Counted from the first letter of the stretch, positions 8,169 through 16,744 are shown. The stretch is 32,312 nucleotides of DNA from Thalassotalea sp. (GCA_029237915.1 JAQWHD010000033.1:1-32312), one strand, 5' to 3'. Notes: generated from the sequence alone by a model not told the origin. Translations and numbers: made by a program.

Positions 8169-10925
8169 TTACATGTTATATTGGAAGCCAACTAAGATAC
8201 GACGCCCCCACTCAACATTAAATGCAGGTTTTTGAGGATCGTTATCCCAATAACTAACCGAGGCTTCATTGGTAAGGTTTTGTCCTTGAAGTGTTAACTT
8301 AAGATTCTCAGTTACTTGGTAACCAATACTTGCATCAATTGTAGATTCGGCATCATTTAAATTAACTCGTGAAGGTACCCAACTATTAATTCCGGTATAT
8401 TCACTGCGGTAGTTGTATGAAACTCGGACATCGAATCCTTCTTTTTCATACCACAATGTTAAGTTAGCAACATCTTCTGATAAGCCTCCTAAATTATAAG
8501 GATTGCTTTCAGGTTTAAACTCCATAACATCACTATCGGTATAAGAGTAGTTAGCAAAAATCCCTAAACCATCAAATGGGGCTGGTAACATATCGAATGA
8601 TTGTTGATATAAAATTTCAAAACCTTGGATGGTGCCACCATCACCATTTACTGGGCCAGTGAACTGATATTCTGTTCCTTCGAAATCAACTGTCCCACTA
8701 GATAATCCGATATGAGATTCAAGATCTTTATAGAAAAAGTTGATCGTTGCTGCTGATTCATCACCCCAGTAATATTCATAACCTAAATCAATTTGGTTTG
8801 CGACATAAGGGTCAAGTGTAGGGTTACCGCCATTCGCTGTTGGTGGTAATGCGGTAGTGTCTATTGAAAAGCCTGTACGCATTTCTAATAATGGCGGTCT
8901 AGCCATTGTACGCGCCAACCCAAGACGAATTTGAGAGTCATCAGTAATATTAAAGATCATATTTAATGAAGGTAACCATTCGTCATAATCATGATTAACA
9001 ACTATAGGTTCAGGACTAGGTGGATTCCAATTGCCATCACCGTCTTGAGTCCATTCAGTACCTTGCTGATGTCCAATAGATTCAACTTCAGTTTTTGCAT
9101 ATCGCAGGCCTACGTTACCAGTGAAAGGAATATCACCAATATCACCCACCATATTCAACATTACATATGCTGCACTGTTCGTTTCATTTAACTCCCACGA
9201 TGCAATTAAGTCTTTATTGCTTCTATCACCAGGATTGTCAGAGCCACCAAAAGCGACATTAGCCACTTCGTCCCAATTTTTATAGCTATAAATTTCCGGA
9301 ACGTTATATCCACCACCAATATCGTAACTCATACCATAATCACTTAAGCCATGATCTTGTGAGGCAGAACGTGACCAATCGTGAATTTGATTATTTTCTT
9401 TTGTTCTATCAGTATATCGCCCACCAAAACTTAACGTTTCAAAAATCCCCCAGTCAACATCACGCTCAAAATCTAAATTAATGTTGTACATCTCATCTGT
9501 CAGTTCTTTATCACCAATACCGTCCATTGTAGATGGAGCAAACTCTATGGTTGGTTCCCAAACACCTGGAGAAGTTTCGTACCATACTTCAGATTCAGCA
9601 CCAAGAGAGTAATTTTCAGGACTGCTAACGTCACCACTGTGAACTATAATTTCCGGCACACCACTGGTTACATCAAAGCCTAAATCGTAATCTCCCCCTT
9701 GATATGTAGGATTAATTCGTACCCATACAGATTCGATACTTGCTTCCGAGTACCCTACGTCAGCTGTTACTTTCCACGTATCTCCAACATAGATCCCATT
9801 TAAACCTGTACTTAACATTTCATTAGTTTGAAACCAAGTTGGAATTGCTACATTTAAACCTGTATTAAATTGGCTACCCGCAACAATTTGTTCATCGCCA
9901 TTAGCCGTTGCAACTATGGTAGGGTCAATTGATGATGCATCATAAGCACCTGCAGCCCAACCTCTTGGCCCACTTCCATCATCCGCCCAATTACCCAAAT
10001 TTCCTTGACCCATTTGATCATCGCGTTCTTCAATGTCAAATTGAGAATAAAATAAATCACCTTTTAATGAAAAGTTATCTGTTGGCTTCCACTCTACAAT
10101 CGCTAAGCCACCAATTCGCTCATTAGTACCTCTTTTGCTTTTTGCTACAACTCCCCAAGGAGCATCTTCAGGCTTACCATTTTCATTAAGATCGCCACGG
10201 TTATCACCATTGTTATAATCCCAAGACTCTACTCCTCTTTCTAAAGAAGGCTGGTCTTGATAGGTTAAACCGAAGGCGACACCAAAAGTATCAGAGAACT
10301 GATCGATATAACCAAAGCTTAATTTATGACCCTCACCATCTGTACCTGGTAGTTCATCACCCAGCTCGTTGAACATATAATCCCCACTTAGAGATATTTT
10401 TCGTTCATCTTTTGAAAGTGGACTAACAAAGTTCATATTAACAAGTCCTGATATGCCGCCTTCAGCTCGACTAGCAATAGGACTTTTATATACTTGTACT
10501 GAATCTATAAGTTCAGCAGGAAACTGTTCAAAACGTACATCTCTACTTGGCTCGGCAGACACTATTTCTCGGTTATTCATTGTCGCCACATTTAACCTAG
10601 GTCCCATACCACGAATAGAAATACGGCTAGCATTACCTCGATCACGAGAAGCAGCCACACCAGGTAGGCGAACTAAAGAGTCAGTGATACTCACATCAGG
10701 TAAAACACCTAAATCATCAGACGATATAACTTCAACCACAGAATCAGAAAAACGTTTTTCTCTTAGCGCCTTACCTAATGATGCACCAAAGCCTTTAACT
10801 TCAATAACTTCAACTTGCTCTTCTTGTTCTTTATTGGTTGTTTCTTCTTGTGCATGTACCGATTGCACTTGTAAGATTTGCGCAATGCTGAGTGCCAGCA
10901 GTGTCGCTTTGAATTGAGTTTTCAT
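8169..10925 (-). CDS. TonB-dependent receptor, oligosaccharide type (Xanthomonas-type family)
   Basis: A 918-residue outer-membrane receptor that would take up galacto-oligosaccharides with energy from TonB-ExbB-ExbD. A signal peptide ends near VHA-QE (residue 25). A TonB-box-like stretch VEVIEVKGF lies at about 38-46. The plug domain follows, with LGVLPDVSITDSLVRLPG, RGMGPRLNVATMNNREI and a Y-K-S-P-I-A-S-R-A-E-G-G-I-S-G segment, all hallmarks of the family that carries carbohydrate ligands. The rest is a 22-strand barrel ending in NVEWGRRILVGFQYNM. The ribosome site (AGGGG) precedes the ATG by 4 nt. It is the first gene of the minus-strand galactan operon and the one nearest the operators. 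Confidence 0.95.
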   Translation of the reverse strand: MKTQFKATLLALSIAQILQVQSVHAQEETTNKEQEEQVEVIEVKGFGASLGKALREKRFSDSVVEVISSDDLGVLPDVSITDSLVRLPGVAASRDRGNASRISIRGMGPRLNVATMNNREIVSAEPSRDVRFEQFPAELIDSVQVYKSPIASRAEGGISGLVNMNFVSPLSKDERKISLSGDYMFNELGDELPGTDGEGHKLSFGYIDQFSDTFGVAFGLTYQDQPSLERGVESWDYNNGDNRGDLNENGKPEDAPWGVVAKSKRGTNERIGGLAIVEWKPTDNFSLKGDLFYSQFDIEERDDQMGQGNLGNWADDGSGPRGWAAGAYDASSIDPTIVATANGDEQIVAGSQFNTGLNVAIPTWFQTNEMLSTGLNGIYVGDTWKVTADVGYSEASIESVWVRINPTYQGGDYDLGFDVTSGVPEIIVHSGDVSSPENYSLGAESEVWYETSPGVWEPTIEFAPSTMDGIGDKELTDEMYNINLDFERDVDWGIFETLSFGGRYTDRTKENNQIHDWSRSASQDHGLSDYGMSYDIGGGYNVPEIYSYKNWDEVANVAFGGSDNPGDRSNKDLIASWELNETNSAAYVMLNMVGDIGDIPFTGNVGLRYAKTEVESIGHQQGTEWTQDGDGNWNPPSPEPIVVNHDYDEWLPSLNMIFNITDDSQIRLGLARTMARPPLLEMRTGFSIDTTALPPTANGGNPTLDPYVANQIDLGYEYYWGDESAATINFFYKDLESHIGLSSGTVDFEGTEYQFTGPVNGDGGTIQGFEILYQQSFDMLPAPFDGLGIFANYSYTDSDVMEFKPESNPYNLGGLSEDVANLTLWYEKEGFDVRVSYNYRSEYTGINSWVPSRVNLNDAESTIDASIGYQVTENLKLTLQGQNLTNEASVSYWDNDPQKPAFNVEWGRRILVGFQYNM

Positions 10926-11045
10926 ATTTCCCCTACCTTATATTTATAATTTTGCTGATATTCGGCATTTTAAAATTAGAATAATTCCCTACGTTCAAGC
11001 TAATTTCACCTTACGAAAATCATCTTTATCAATTTTTCATATATA

Positions 11046-11075
11046 TTTATAACACTAAAGGTAATCGCTTTCCAA
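11046..11075 (-). promoter_or_regulatory. Predicted sigma-70 promoter of the galactan operon
   Basis: Minus-strand TTGGAA (11070-11075) and TATAAA (11046-11051) are separated by 18 nt. The transcript would start near 11039, leaving a leader of about 114 nt before the receptor ATG. The candidate operator at 11060-11073 overlaps the -35 box and spacer, the expected position for repression. Confidence 0.45.
11060..11073. promoter_or_regulatory. Candidate GalR/LacI operator, proximal
   Basis: GGTAATCGCTTTCC is a near-palindrome around a central CG. It fits the family pattern GnAAnCGnTTnC and overlaps the predicted promoter. Confidence 0.5.
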
Positions 11076-11138
11076 GTAATATATACAAAATACAACACCA
11101 TAACAAATAATGAATTGAAAAATAAAGGGTTTATATTA

Positions 11139-11152
11139 GGTAAACGCTTACC
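11139..11152. promoter_or_regulatory. Candidate GalR/LacI operator, distal
   Basis: GGTAAACGCTTACC is palindromic except at the two positions beside the CG centre. It lies 79 bp, centre to centre, from the proximal site. Two sites upstream of one promoter would allow repression by looping, which is inferred. Confidence 0.6.
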
Positions 11153-11488
11153 CAAAGCAGCTAGCGATTAGCTTTTTTGTCGATCACTTTAATTTACTGG
11201 TATCAAGAAGGTCGATAGCCCAGTTATGCTAATTTGATAACTGGGTTATAAAATGAAAGGGGCTTTTCATTGAATACAAGTGGCTAAATTGAATTAGTTA
11301 TGAAGTACTTTAGACTGTGCTGTTTTTTTTCCGTATTAACCGATACAACCAGTATGTAGTAGCCAGCAATGCTAACCACTAATTTAGAGTGAACTTGGTC
11401 ATATTTTTTATGGCGGAAAGTGCCCCATTGCGAGATAGAAGATGTATGCCTGTTGTATGATCAAAACCTTTGAAGTAGAGCTGAAAAT
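11153..11488. other. Spacer between galactan locus and accessory region, no gene seen
   Basis: No convincing ORF is present. A hairpin with 9-bp arms CCCAGTTAT/ATAACTGGG lies at 11219-11245, with no T run on either side. The best small frame (from ATG at 11411) is only 16 codons. A left element end may lie here, but I see no attachment-site duplication. Confidence 0.5.
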
Positions 11489-11515
11489 AGACACAACCAT
11501 TATTTGGTTGTGTCT
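11489..11515 (-). terminator. Terminator hairpin after the 445-residue unknown gene
   Basis: Perfect 10-bp arms AGACACAACC (11489-11498) and GGTTGTGTCT (11506-11515) enclose a 7-nt loop, followed by ATTTT on the minus strand. It lies about 57 nt downstream of the stop at 11572. Confidence 0.6.
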
Positions 11516-11571
11516 TATTACAAAGTAAATATTATTTATTCAAAACAAAACGTCAACATGTCCTAAGACGA

Positions 11572-12909
11572 TCATTTAACCTTCTTTTGATGCTTTTTTA
11601 TTTTGGCCTCATGAGCCTTGTCGCGCACTTTCATATTAGAATCTATAAATGATCTAGGCATTGAATTATCATCAATTTTAAAGTTCTTGCCTAGAATTTC
11701 GTTCATCAAATCATGTAAATATTCGTTTTCAGAGATTGTTTCACTATTTGACTGCTTTTTGCTGTCAGACAATATTTTAGGTGGTTTATCGTTAGTACTC
11801 GACTTTTTAGGTTTAGGCACACTTCGTTTTTTGTTATTAAGTGGTCGTACAGAACGAATAGCTTTACACCAAAATGGTGGTGCAATAATTGTCGGCGTTG
11901 AAAGCTTCTCTAGCATCATTTTTGCGCCGATTGGTACATTAAGTATAACAGCGGTGCCTGAGGTTTGGCTGAGTAGGTAACTAAGCGTTTTGCGGATCCC
12001 CGTAAGATCCGTTTCTGTTGCCGTTGGTTTTTCATGGTAGAAACTAGAGGGTTCTAAAGTGTCATTTTCAACTCTCTCTATTTTATCAACTAATCGATCG
12101 CTAATAACACAATCAAATTTTTCAACCTTATTGCTAGTAAAATTGACTACAGCAGGATAATCATTGTCATCGACCATAAAAGCATTAACAGGCTTATCAA
12201 CTATAGCGTCGAATTTATCGGCAATGGAGACTAAAGGTGTATCACTTGATTTGTTGCCTTCAATTGCATCAAGCTGCTTTAATAATGGCACGGTAAAACT
12301 ATCTTTCAAACCCAACACTTGAAATAAGCCAATGGTAGCAATCTTAGCTTCCTGCGATGCAAAGTGTGTTTTGTTTATATTGATAACTTTCCAGCTGCCA
12401 GCATCATTTTGTAGTTGTTCATCTGTTCGCTTACCATTTTCTGGCATAAGGATAACTAGTGGTACAGTGTCGTAATGTTCATCTACAACGGGGCAAATAG
12501 TATTAATAAAATCACCTAGTTTTTGAACGTCATCGTCAGTTTCTCCCACGTAAGTTAGAGCATCAAAAGAGCTATAAGTACCTGCTGTTGCGAAGTCGAT
12601 ATTTTTGCCGATTGACCATCCATGTTTAATTAGTGATTTTTCATAAGTTGGGGATAAATTACTAGCGATGTTAAGTAATTCCTCTGGTTGAATATACCTT
12701 ACTTCCAAAGCATCGCTCGCATTAGTAATATGATGGCTGAGGAACTTAACTTTTTTTGTTCGAAATAGTGCTGTTGCTTTTTCTAGTGTTAAGTTGGCAC
12801 CGTTTGTTACACCAAGTAATGTACGAATTAACATACTGAGTTGATCAGGCGTGTTTACATTTAACAATTTTTTGGCAAATTGCTGTGCTGAGTTTGATAA
12901 ATATTTCAT
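11572..12909 (-). CDS. Protein of unknown function, 445 residues, basic C-terminal tail
   Basis: I do not recognise the family. There is no signal peptide or membrane segment, so the protein is probably cytoplasmic. Residues 1-350 are a mixed alpha/beta region with strands such as VPLVILMPE and TAVILNVPIGAK. From about 350 to the end the chain is rich in Lys and Ser, with RPLNNKKRSVPKPKKSS and a final AKIKKHQKKVK, which suggests contact with nucleic acid. It runs away from the integrase gene, shares no operon with it and has its own terminator. A long inverted repeat lies in its leader (12940-12985). Its position at the left side of the accessory region suggests cargo of the element, possibly a defence or accessory gene; that is a guess. 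Confidence 0.7.
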   Translation of the reverse strand: MKYLSNSAQQFAKKLLNVNTPDQLSMLIRTLLGVTNGANLTLEKATALFRTKKVKFLSHHITNASDALEVRYIQPEELLNIASNLSPTYEKSLIKHGWSIGKNIDFATAGTYSSFDALTYVGETDDDVQKLGDFINTICPVVDEHYDTVPLVILMPENGKRTDEQLQNDAGSWKVININKTHFASQEAKIATIGLFQVLGLKDSFTVPLLKQLDAIEGNKSSDTPLVSIADKFDAIVDKPVNAFMVDDNDYPAVVNFTSNKVEKFDCVISDRLVDKIERVENDTLEPSSFYHEKPTATETDLTGIRKTLSYLLSQTSGTAVILNVPIGAKMMLEKLSTPTIIAPPFWCKAIRSVRPLNNKKRSVPKPKKSSTNDKPPKILSDSKKQSNSETISENEYLHDLMNEILGKNFKIDDNSMPRSFIDSNMKVRDKAHEAKIKKHQKKVK

Positions 12910-12939
12910 GGGGGTGTCCTCTTTTAAGTTAAACAGATC

Positions 12940-12985
12940 TAAAGTTTTAAATTAATGCTGAAGACAACATTAATTTGAAACTTTA
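12940..12985. repeat. 18-bp inverted repeat between the unknown gene and integrase 1
   Basis: Arms 12940-12957 and 12968-12985 are complementary at 17 of 18 positions, the odd one allowing a G-U pair, around a 10-nt loop. No T run follows on either strand. It could be an RNA structure in the leader of the minus-strand gene, an operator, or an integrase or replication site. Confidence 0.65.
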
Positions 12986-13165
12986 ATCATCCATTTAACT
13001 CGCACTTACATGTTGTATGTGCCGAGAACTGGTAAGGTTTGCTAGTTCGTATCCAATAACTATGGACAGTGGAATAGATTAACTTACACGAGAACAGGGC
13101 GGGCATAGTAGGAGCAATATTGCCACTTGTAAACACTTATTTATTTATTTTGATAAAAAATTCAT

Positions 13166-13181
13166 TGAAAATCTTATCTGA
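13166..13181 (+). promoter_or_regulatory. Degenerate copy of the element's 16-bp motif, upstream of integrase 1
   Basis: TGAAAATCTTATCTGA shares GAAAATCT with the better copies and ends 60 nt before the integrase ATG, the same spacing as theirs. The right half matches poorly, so it is a weak candidate. Confidence 0.3.
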
Positions 13182-13205
13182 CAAAGTACTTGCTTATGGC
13201 TTTGG

Positions 13206-13232
13206 TAGTGTTTCGCTTTTACACTAAAGCGA
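13206..13232. repeat. Nested inverted repeats just upstream of integrase 1
   Basis: TAGTGT (13206-13211) pairs with ACACTA (13221-13226), and TCGCTTT (13213-13219) pairs with AAAGCGA (13226-13232). The alternative pairings end 9 nt before the ATG, where they could act as an operator or control translation. Confidence 0.4.
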
Positions 13233-13241
13233 GATAATACA

Positions 13242-14375
13242 ATGCCTAAAGCACAACTTACCAAAGCTTATATAGAAGCCAATAAATTAAATATAACCAA
13301 GCAACATGAAGTAACCGACAGTCAAGAGCCAGCATTACGAGTGATTTTTTATGCGAACAAAGTTTCGTATGTAGCGCGAGTTTTTTGGCAAACCAAACGT
13401 TATTACTTATCCATTGGCACATACCCATATGTACCTTTACCTAAAGCACGGCAATTAGCAGCGCAATTTAAATGCGATGTACAAACAGGGGAATATAACC
13501 ACAAGGGACAGATTAAATTTAGTGATTTTGTTTATCAGCACTTCAAACCTCGTGTGTTTGCCACACTAAAATATAATACCGCTTATGAATACATGCAACG
13601 CCTTGAAAGTATGGTCTTACCAACAATGGGTGATACGCCGATGGTACAAGTTGGACGTTCTGACGTTATTAATTATTTAGATAATAAATCGACAACGTTA
13701 AAACCTAGTACGGTAAATCGTTACCATTCTTTATTTGGCAGCGTGTTTAGCCTTGCTGTTGAAAAAGGCTTTATTGATGAAAATAAATCCCCTGTTAAAT
13801 GTATTAAAAAGCGCAAAGAAAATAATACCCACAAGAAGGTATTACCTTCAAAAGAGCAAGTAAAGGCACTAATTAAGTTCTGTAACAGTAACCCGAATCA
13901 AGAGTTAGGCTGTGATTTGATTTTATTACTGCTCTATACAGGGATGCGCTTATCTGAAGCCTTATCGCTTAAGATTAGTGATATTAAAAATGACGGTACA
14001 ATCATATGGATACAAGAAAATAAAGCATCACGCCCCGTTGGTTTACCTGCAAATAGCGAAGCACAAGCCATCATAAAAAGGCTTATAAAAGCAACTTGGA
14101 ACGAGTACCTTTTTCCTTCCCCTGTTTTAGATAATCGTCAGATGGGGGCACCGCGAAGATTATTAACTAAGTTAAAAAATCAGCTTAAGCTAAATGAGTT
14201 TGGCTTTCATTATTGCCGCGCCATCTTCTGTACAGCAGTCGCTAAGAAAAATGTACATATGGCCCAAAAACTCCTAAACCACTCTGATATAAAGACAACT
14301 AACCTTTATATTTACCATGATGATAGCTCACTAATGCAAGCAACAGAATCAGTTGTCGCACACTATAACAACTAA
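13242..14375 (+). CDS. Tyrosine recombinase/integrase 1
   Basis: A complete 377-residue integrase. The N-terminal part (about 1-90) is the arm-binding domain of the type found in island and prophage integrases, with YLSIGTYPYVPLPKAR. A core-binding SAM-like domain (about 90-185) and the catalytic domain follow. Catalytic residues visible are Arg236 (TGMRLSEAL), Lys261, the H-x-x-R pair His323-Arg326, His347 in LLNH and the nucleophile Tyr356. It would catalyse integration and excision of the element by strand exchange. The gene is followed by a strong hairpin at 14389-14419. It faces the AlpA-like gene, a common arrangement of integrase and directionality factor. The target site cannot be read from the sequence. 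Confidence 0.9.
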   Translation: MPKAQLTKAYIEANKLNITKQHEVTDSQEPALRVIFYANKVSYVARVFWQTKRYYLSIGTYPYVPLPKARQLAAQFKCDVQTGEYNHKGQIKFSDFVYQHFKPRVFATLKYNTAYEYMQRLESMVLPTMGDTPMVQVGRSDVINYLDNKSTTLKPSTVNRYHSLFGSVFSLAVEKGFIDENKSPVKCIKKRKENNTHKKVLPSKEQVKALIKFCNSNPNQELGCDLILLLLYTGMRLSEALSLKISDIKNDGTIIWIQENKASRPVGLPANSEAQAIIKRLIKATWNEYLFPSPVLDNRQMGAPRRLLTKLKNQLKLNEFGFHYCRAIFCTAVAKKNVHMAQKLLNHSDIKTTNLYIYHDDSSLMQATESVVAHYNN

Positions 14376-14388
14376 CGCTTTCTAAAAA

Positions 14389-14419
14389 TGCCAATTCAAG
14401 TTTATCGCTTGAATTGGCA
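14389..14419 (+). terminator. Hairpin terminator after integrase 1
   Basis: Perfect 12-bp arms TGCCAATTCAAG (14389-14400) and CTTGAATTGGCA (14408-14419) with a 7-nt loop, followed by a moderately T-rich tail. Confidence 0.6.
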
Positions 14420-14456
14420 CTTACTTTTCATCTGTTAACCCTCACCCCTTATCTCT

Positions 14457-14472
14457 GGAAAATGTACTTACA
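14457..14472 (+). promoter_or_regulatory. Element motif, copy 1
   Basis: GGAAAATGTACTTACA, in the same orientation as copy 2 and 103 bp upstream of it, ahead of the AlpA-like gene. The following bases include ATT at the place where other copies have ATTA. Confidence 0.6.
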
Positions 14473-14559
14473 GCATTCTCCGATTAAATATATTCCTACC
14501 ATACAGCCAAGTAAAAATAGCACGTTAATTTTTACTTCAAACAAGTTAGGTGAACTTCG

Positions 14560-14575
14560 GGAAAATCTAGTTACA
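14560..14575 (+). promoter_or_regulatory. Element motif, copy 2
   Basis: GGAAAATCTAGTTACA, ending 61 nt before the AlpA-like ATG. It also shares the left flank TTAGGTGAA with copy 3 near 19640. Confidence 0.65.
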
Positions 14576-14636
14576 GAATTAAGCTGAAATTAATTAATTT
14601 ACCATTACCGCCTAACTACATTACTAAAGGGGATTT

Positions 14637-14828
14637 ATGAATAACGAGATTTATTTAGACAAGAAAGGGTTATCAAAACGTTTTGGTACTTCACTCTCTT
14701 GGGTTGATAAAGCCATGGCTTACACGCCAGACAAATTACCTGCATTTATACGTTTTGGTCGTTTAGTCAGGTTTCCAATCGCTGAAGTGCTTAAGTTCGA
14801 GCAACAGCAATTATTAAATACAAAATAG
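14637..14828 (+). CDS. AlpA-like small helix-turn-helix protein (likely excisionase or activator)
   Basis: This 63-residue protein fits the AlpA/HTH_17 pattern: LDKKGLSKRFGTSLSWVDKAM as helix-turn-helix, then FIRFGRLVRFPIAEVLKFEQQ, where the F-G-R-L-V-R-F wing is typical. Such proteins act as recombination directionality factors or as activators in satellite phages and islands. The ribosome site AAAGGGG precedes the ATG. It is the first gene of a tight operon with the unknown 179-residue gene, the polymerase and the ATPase. Two copies of the element motif lie upstream, so it may be both a regulated gene and the regulator. The family call is firm, the role inferred. Confidence 0.75.
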   Translation: MNNEIYLDKKGLSKRFGTSLSWVDKAMAYTPDKLPAFIRFGRLVRFPIAEVLKFEQQQLLNTK

Positions 14829-14838
14829 GGGACATACA

Positions 14839-15378
14839 ATGTCTGATGTTATAGAAGAGTTAAGTTTAGATGTTTTTGGTAACAAAGGTTTTTCGCAAGA
14901 GCCTTCATCTGAGGAAAATGATTGGGAAGTGAGATCCTTTCCAGACAAGCCTTTTAGAGCCAATGAAGATCCAGAAAAGTCATTAGTAGCGCATGTATTA
15001 ACAAGTGCTAGCGGTGATATGTATTTGGTTGCTATGGATATTGCCATTCAATTAGGTAGTGACGTTAAAAAACGAGTACTAGTTGAAGCTCAAATGGCAA
15101 AAGGGGATAAATTTTTATTATCAATTTCTGCCATTACACCAAAAAATCATAATAATGATTGGGTGAGCTCTGCTCAGAGCGCATTGAAAAAAAGTATGAG
15201 TAAAATGGTTCGCGTGTCTCGGGCATCTGATTCTTATCGTGTGATTGAAAGTCAGCGCCCTTGTGATAAAGCGATATGGTCTGATTTAACACTGGAAGAG
15301 ATTGTTGAAAAAGCGTTTGGTGATCGGTTAATTACTGATATGGATCACCCCGCGATTATCGAGCTTTTAAGTTTCTAA
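14839..15378 (+). CDS. Unknown protein of the replication operon, 179 residues
   Basis: I do not recognise this family. The chain is soluble, with an acidic N-terminal 45 residues. It then has a beta-rich region (KSLVAHVLTSASGDMYLVAMDIAIQLG, KKRVLVEAQMA, DKFLLSISAITPK) and a helical C-terminus. A ribosome site (GGGG) lies 8 nt before the ATG, 10 nt after the AlpA-like stop. The stop is two bases before the polymerase start, so the two are translationally coupled. That coupling suggests a polymerase accessory factor such as a clamp, single-strand-binding protein or primer-handling protein. This is inference from position only. Confidence 0.75.
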   Translation: MSDVIEELSLDVFGNKGFSQEPSSEENDWEVRSFPDKPFRANEDPEKSLVAHVLTSASGDMYLVAMDIAIQLGSDVKKRVLVEAQMAKGDKFLLSISAITPKNHNNDWVSSAQSALKKSMSKMVRVSRASDSYRVIESQRPCDKAIWSDLTLEEIVEKAFGDRLITDMDHPAIIELLSF

Positions 15379-15380
15379 CC

Positions 15381-16742
15381 GTGGATATAAATAGCATTAA
15401 GAGTATTGGCACTTGCGCCAATACTCTTTCATCATTTGTAATAGTTGATGCTAATGGTACCAACTATCACCATAACGTTTTATCTTCCCAAGACACTTTT
15501 CTATGTTTTGATATAGGGGCTTTGCATCAAACGTTGAGCAAAGCAGACCTTCCTATTCCCGTAAACCTTATTGACTTGAAAAGTGAATTTGGTTTGCTCA
15601 ATAATATCATTGATAAACAAGCTGAATTTTCATGGCTTAAATTGTCACTAAACGAAATGGTTTTGGCAACTAAAGTTGATACTGTTGCGCCCGATGCGAG
15701 TCTTTGGTTGCATCCATGTTTAGAGAGTTCGGCAAAGTATTTAGCAAACCAATCAGCAGAGATCGCTTTACGCCATGCAAACTGGTTAATACAGTTATGG
15801 CAAGAATATCATCAAGCTATCTCTATTGAACAAGCAGTTAACCGTGCTCACTACAGCAAACTTGTCAGCCAAATATCTATGCAGGGAATTCCTGTTGACG
15901 TTAGCGCGATAAAGCAAGTTACGGCAATTGAAGCGCCCGTTGCACGTAATATTCTCAGTTATGTTGATGGAGGGCGATGTTATTGCCCGATAGCGTCCTT
16001 CGGTACGATAACTGGTCGCAACACAACAAGTAGTAGTGCTTACCCACTTTCTATTAAATCTGATTACCGTAAATGGTTTAAACCTGCAAAAGGTCGTTGC
16101 TTTTTGCATCTTGATTATCATCGAGCAGAAATTGGTATCGCAGCAGCCGAAAGCCAAGATAAAAACTTGCTCGATTTATATCTTAATGGCGATCCGTATT
16201 TATGGCTTGCCAATCAATGCACACCTGTAATGGAGCTAAAAAAAGCAAAACGGCTATTTATTGCTTTTCAATATGGAGCAACACCAACACAAGCATTTGT
16301 CAGAAAAATGTCACTACCTGAAAGAATTATTCAGCATTTATATAGCATTCATCAGGCGCACTTTAAACGTTATTGGTCTTGGACTGAAACAGTGATTGAA
16401 GATGCGTGTTTTGATGGTTGTTTAACAATATCTGATGGCTGGCGTGTAGGTATCACTCCAAAGTCATCAGTGTTGAGCATGGTTAACTTCCCAATTCAAG
16501 CTATGGGCGCGCTGATTTTAAGAGATGTTGTTCATCAATTAGGTGAGCAGAATATTTTACCAATTGGGCTTAACCATGATGCCGTGCTACTTGAGTGTGC
16601 TTGTGAAGAAGCCACTGAATTAGTACACAAAACAAAAGTAGTGATGGAAGGCGTATCACAAAATTTATTAGGCATTGCATTGAAAGTATCGGTCGATATT
16701 GGTCAATCAGGCCAAACTTTATTAGAAGTACTGGAGAAATAA
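15381..16742 (+). CDS. Compact family-A DNA polymerase
   Basis: This 453-residue protein has the C-terminal polymerase domain of the DNA polymerase I family. TGRNTTSS (211-218) matches the conserved TGR-x-S-S. Motif A is DYHRAEIGIAA with Asp245. Motif B has Lys290 and Tyr298-Gly299 at the O-helix spacing. NFPIQAMGALILR (369-381) is the conserved NFPIQ segment, and motif C is NHDAVLLE with His399-Asp400. The second acidic residue usual in motif C (HDE) is replaced by Ala, and the O-helix Phe/Tyr is Ile. No 5'-nuclease domain is present. The first 150 residues show no clear proofreading motifs. The start is GTG, two bases after the preceding stop. It probably replicates the element itself. Confidence 0.85.
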   Translation: MDINSIKSIGTCANTLSSFVIVDANGTNYHHNVLSSQDTFLCFDIGALHQTLSKADLPIPVNLIDLKSEFGLLNNIIDKQAEFSWLKLSLNEMVLATKVDTVAPDASLWLHPCLESSAKYLANQSAEIALRHANWLIQLWQEYHQAISIEQAVNRAHYSKLVSQISMQGIPVDVSAIKQVTAIEAPVARNILSYVDGGRCYCPIASFGTITGRNTTSSSAYPLSIKSDYRKWFKPAKGRCFLHLDYHRAEIGIAAAESQDKNLLDLYLNGDPYLWLANQCTPVMELKKAKRLFIAFQYGATPTQAFVRKMSLPERIIQHLYSIHQAHFKRYWSWTETVIEDACFDGCLTISDGWRVGITPKSSVLSMVNFPIQAMGALILRDVVHQLGEQNILPIGLNHDAVLLECACEEATELVHKTKVVMEGVSQNLLGIALKVSVDIGQSGQTLLEVLEK

Positions 16743-16744
16743 AA

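Noticed and set aside
10453-10917. 154-codon plus-strand frame opposite the TonB receptor gene
   Set aside because: Antisense shadow of a well-supported receptor gene, composition rich in Ser/Thr/Cys with no family features.
11280-11288. GTGGCTAAA, shared with the tRNA-His 3' end
   Set aside because: Only nine bases match and flanks differ. This is expected by chance in a search of this size and too short to call a left attachment site.
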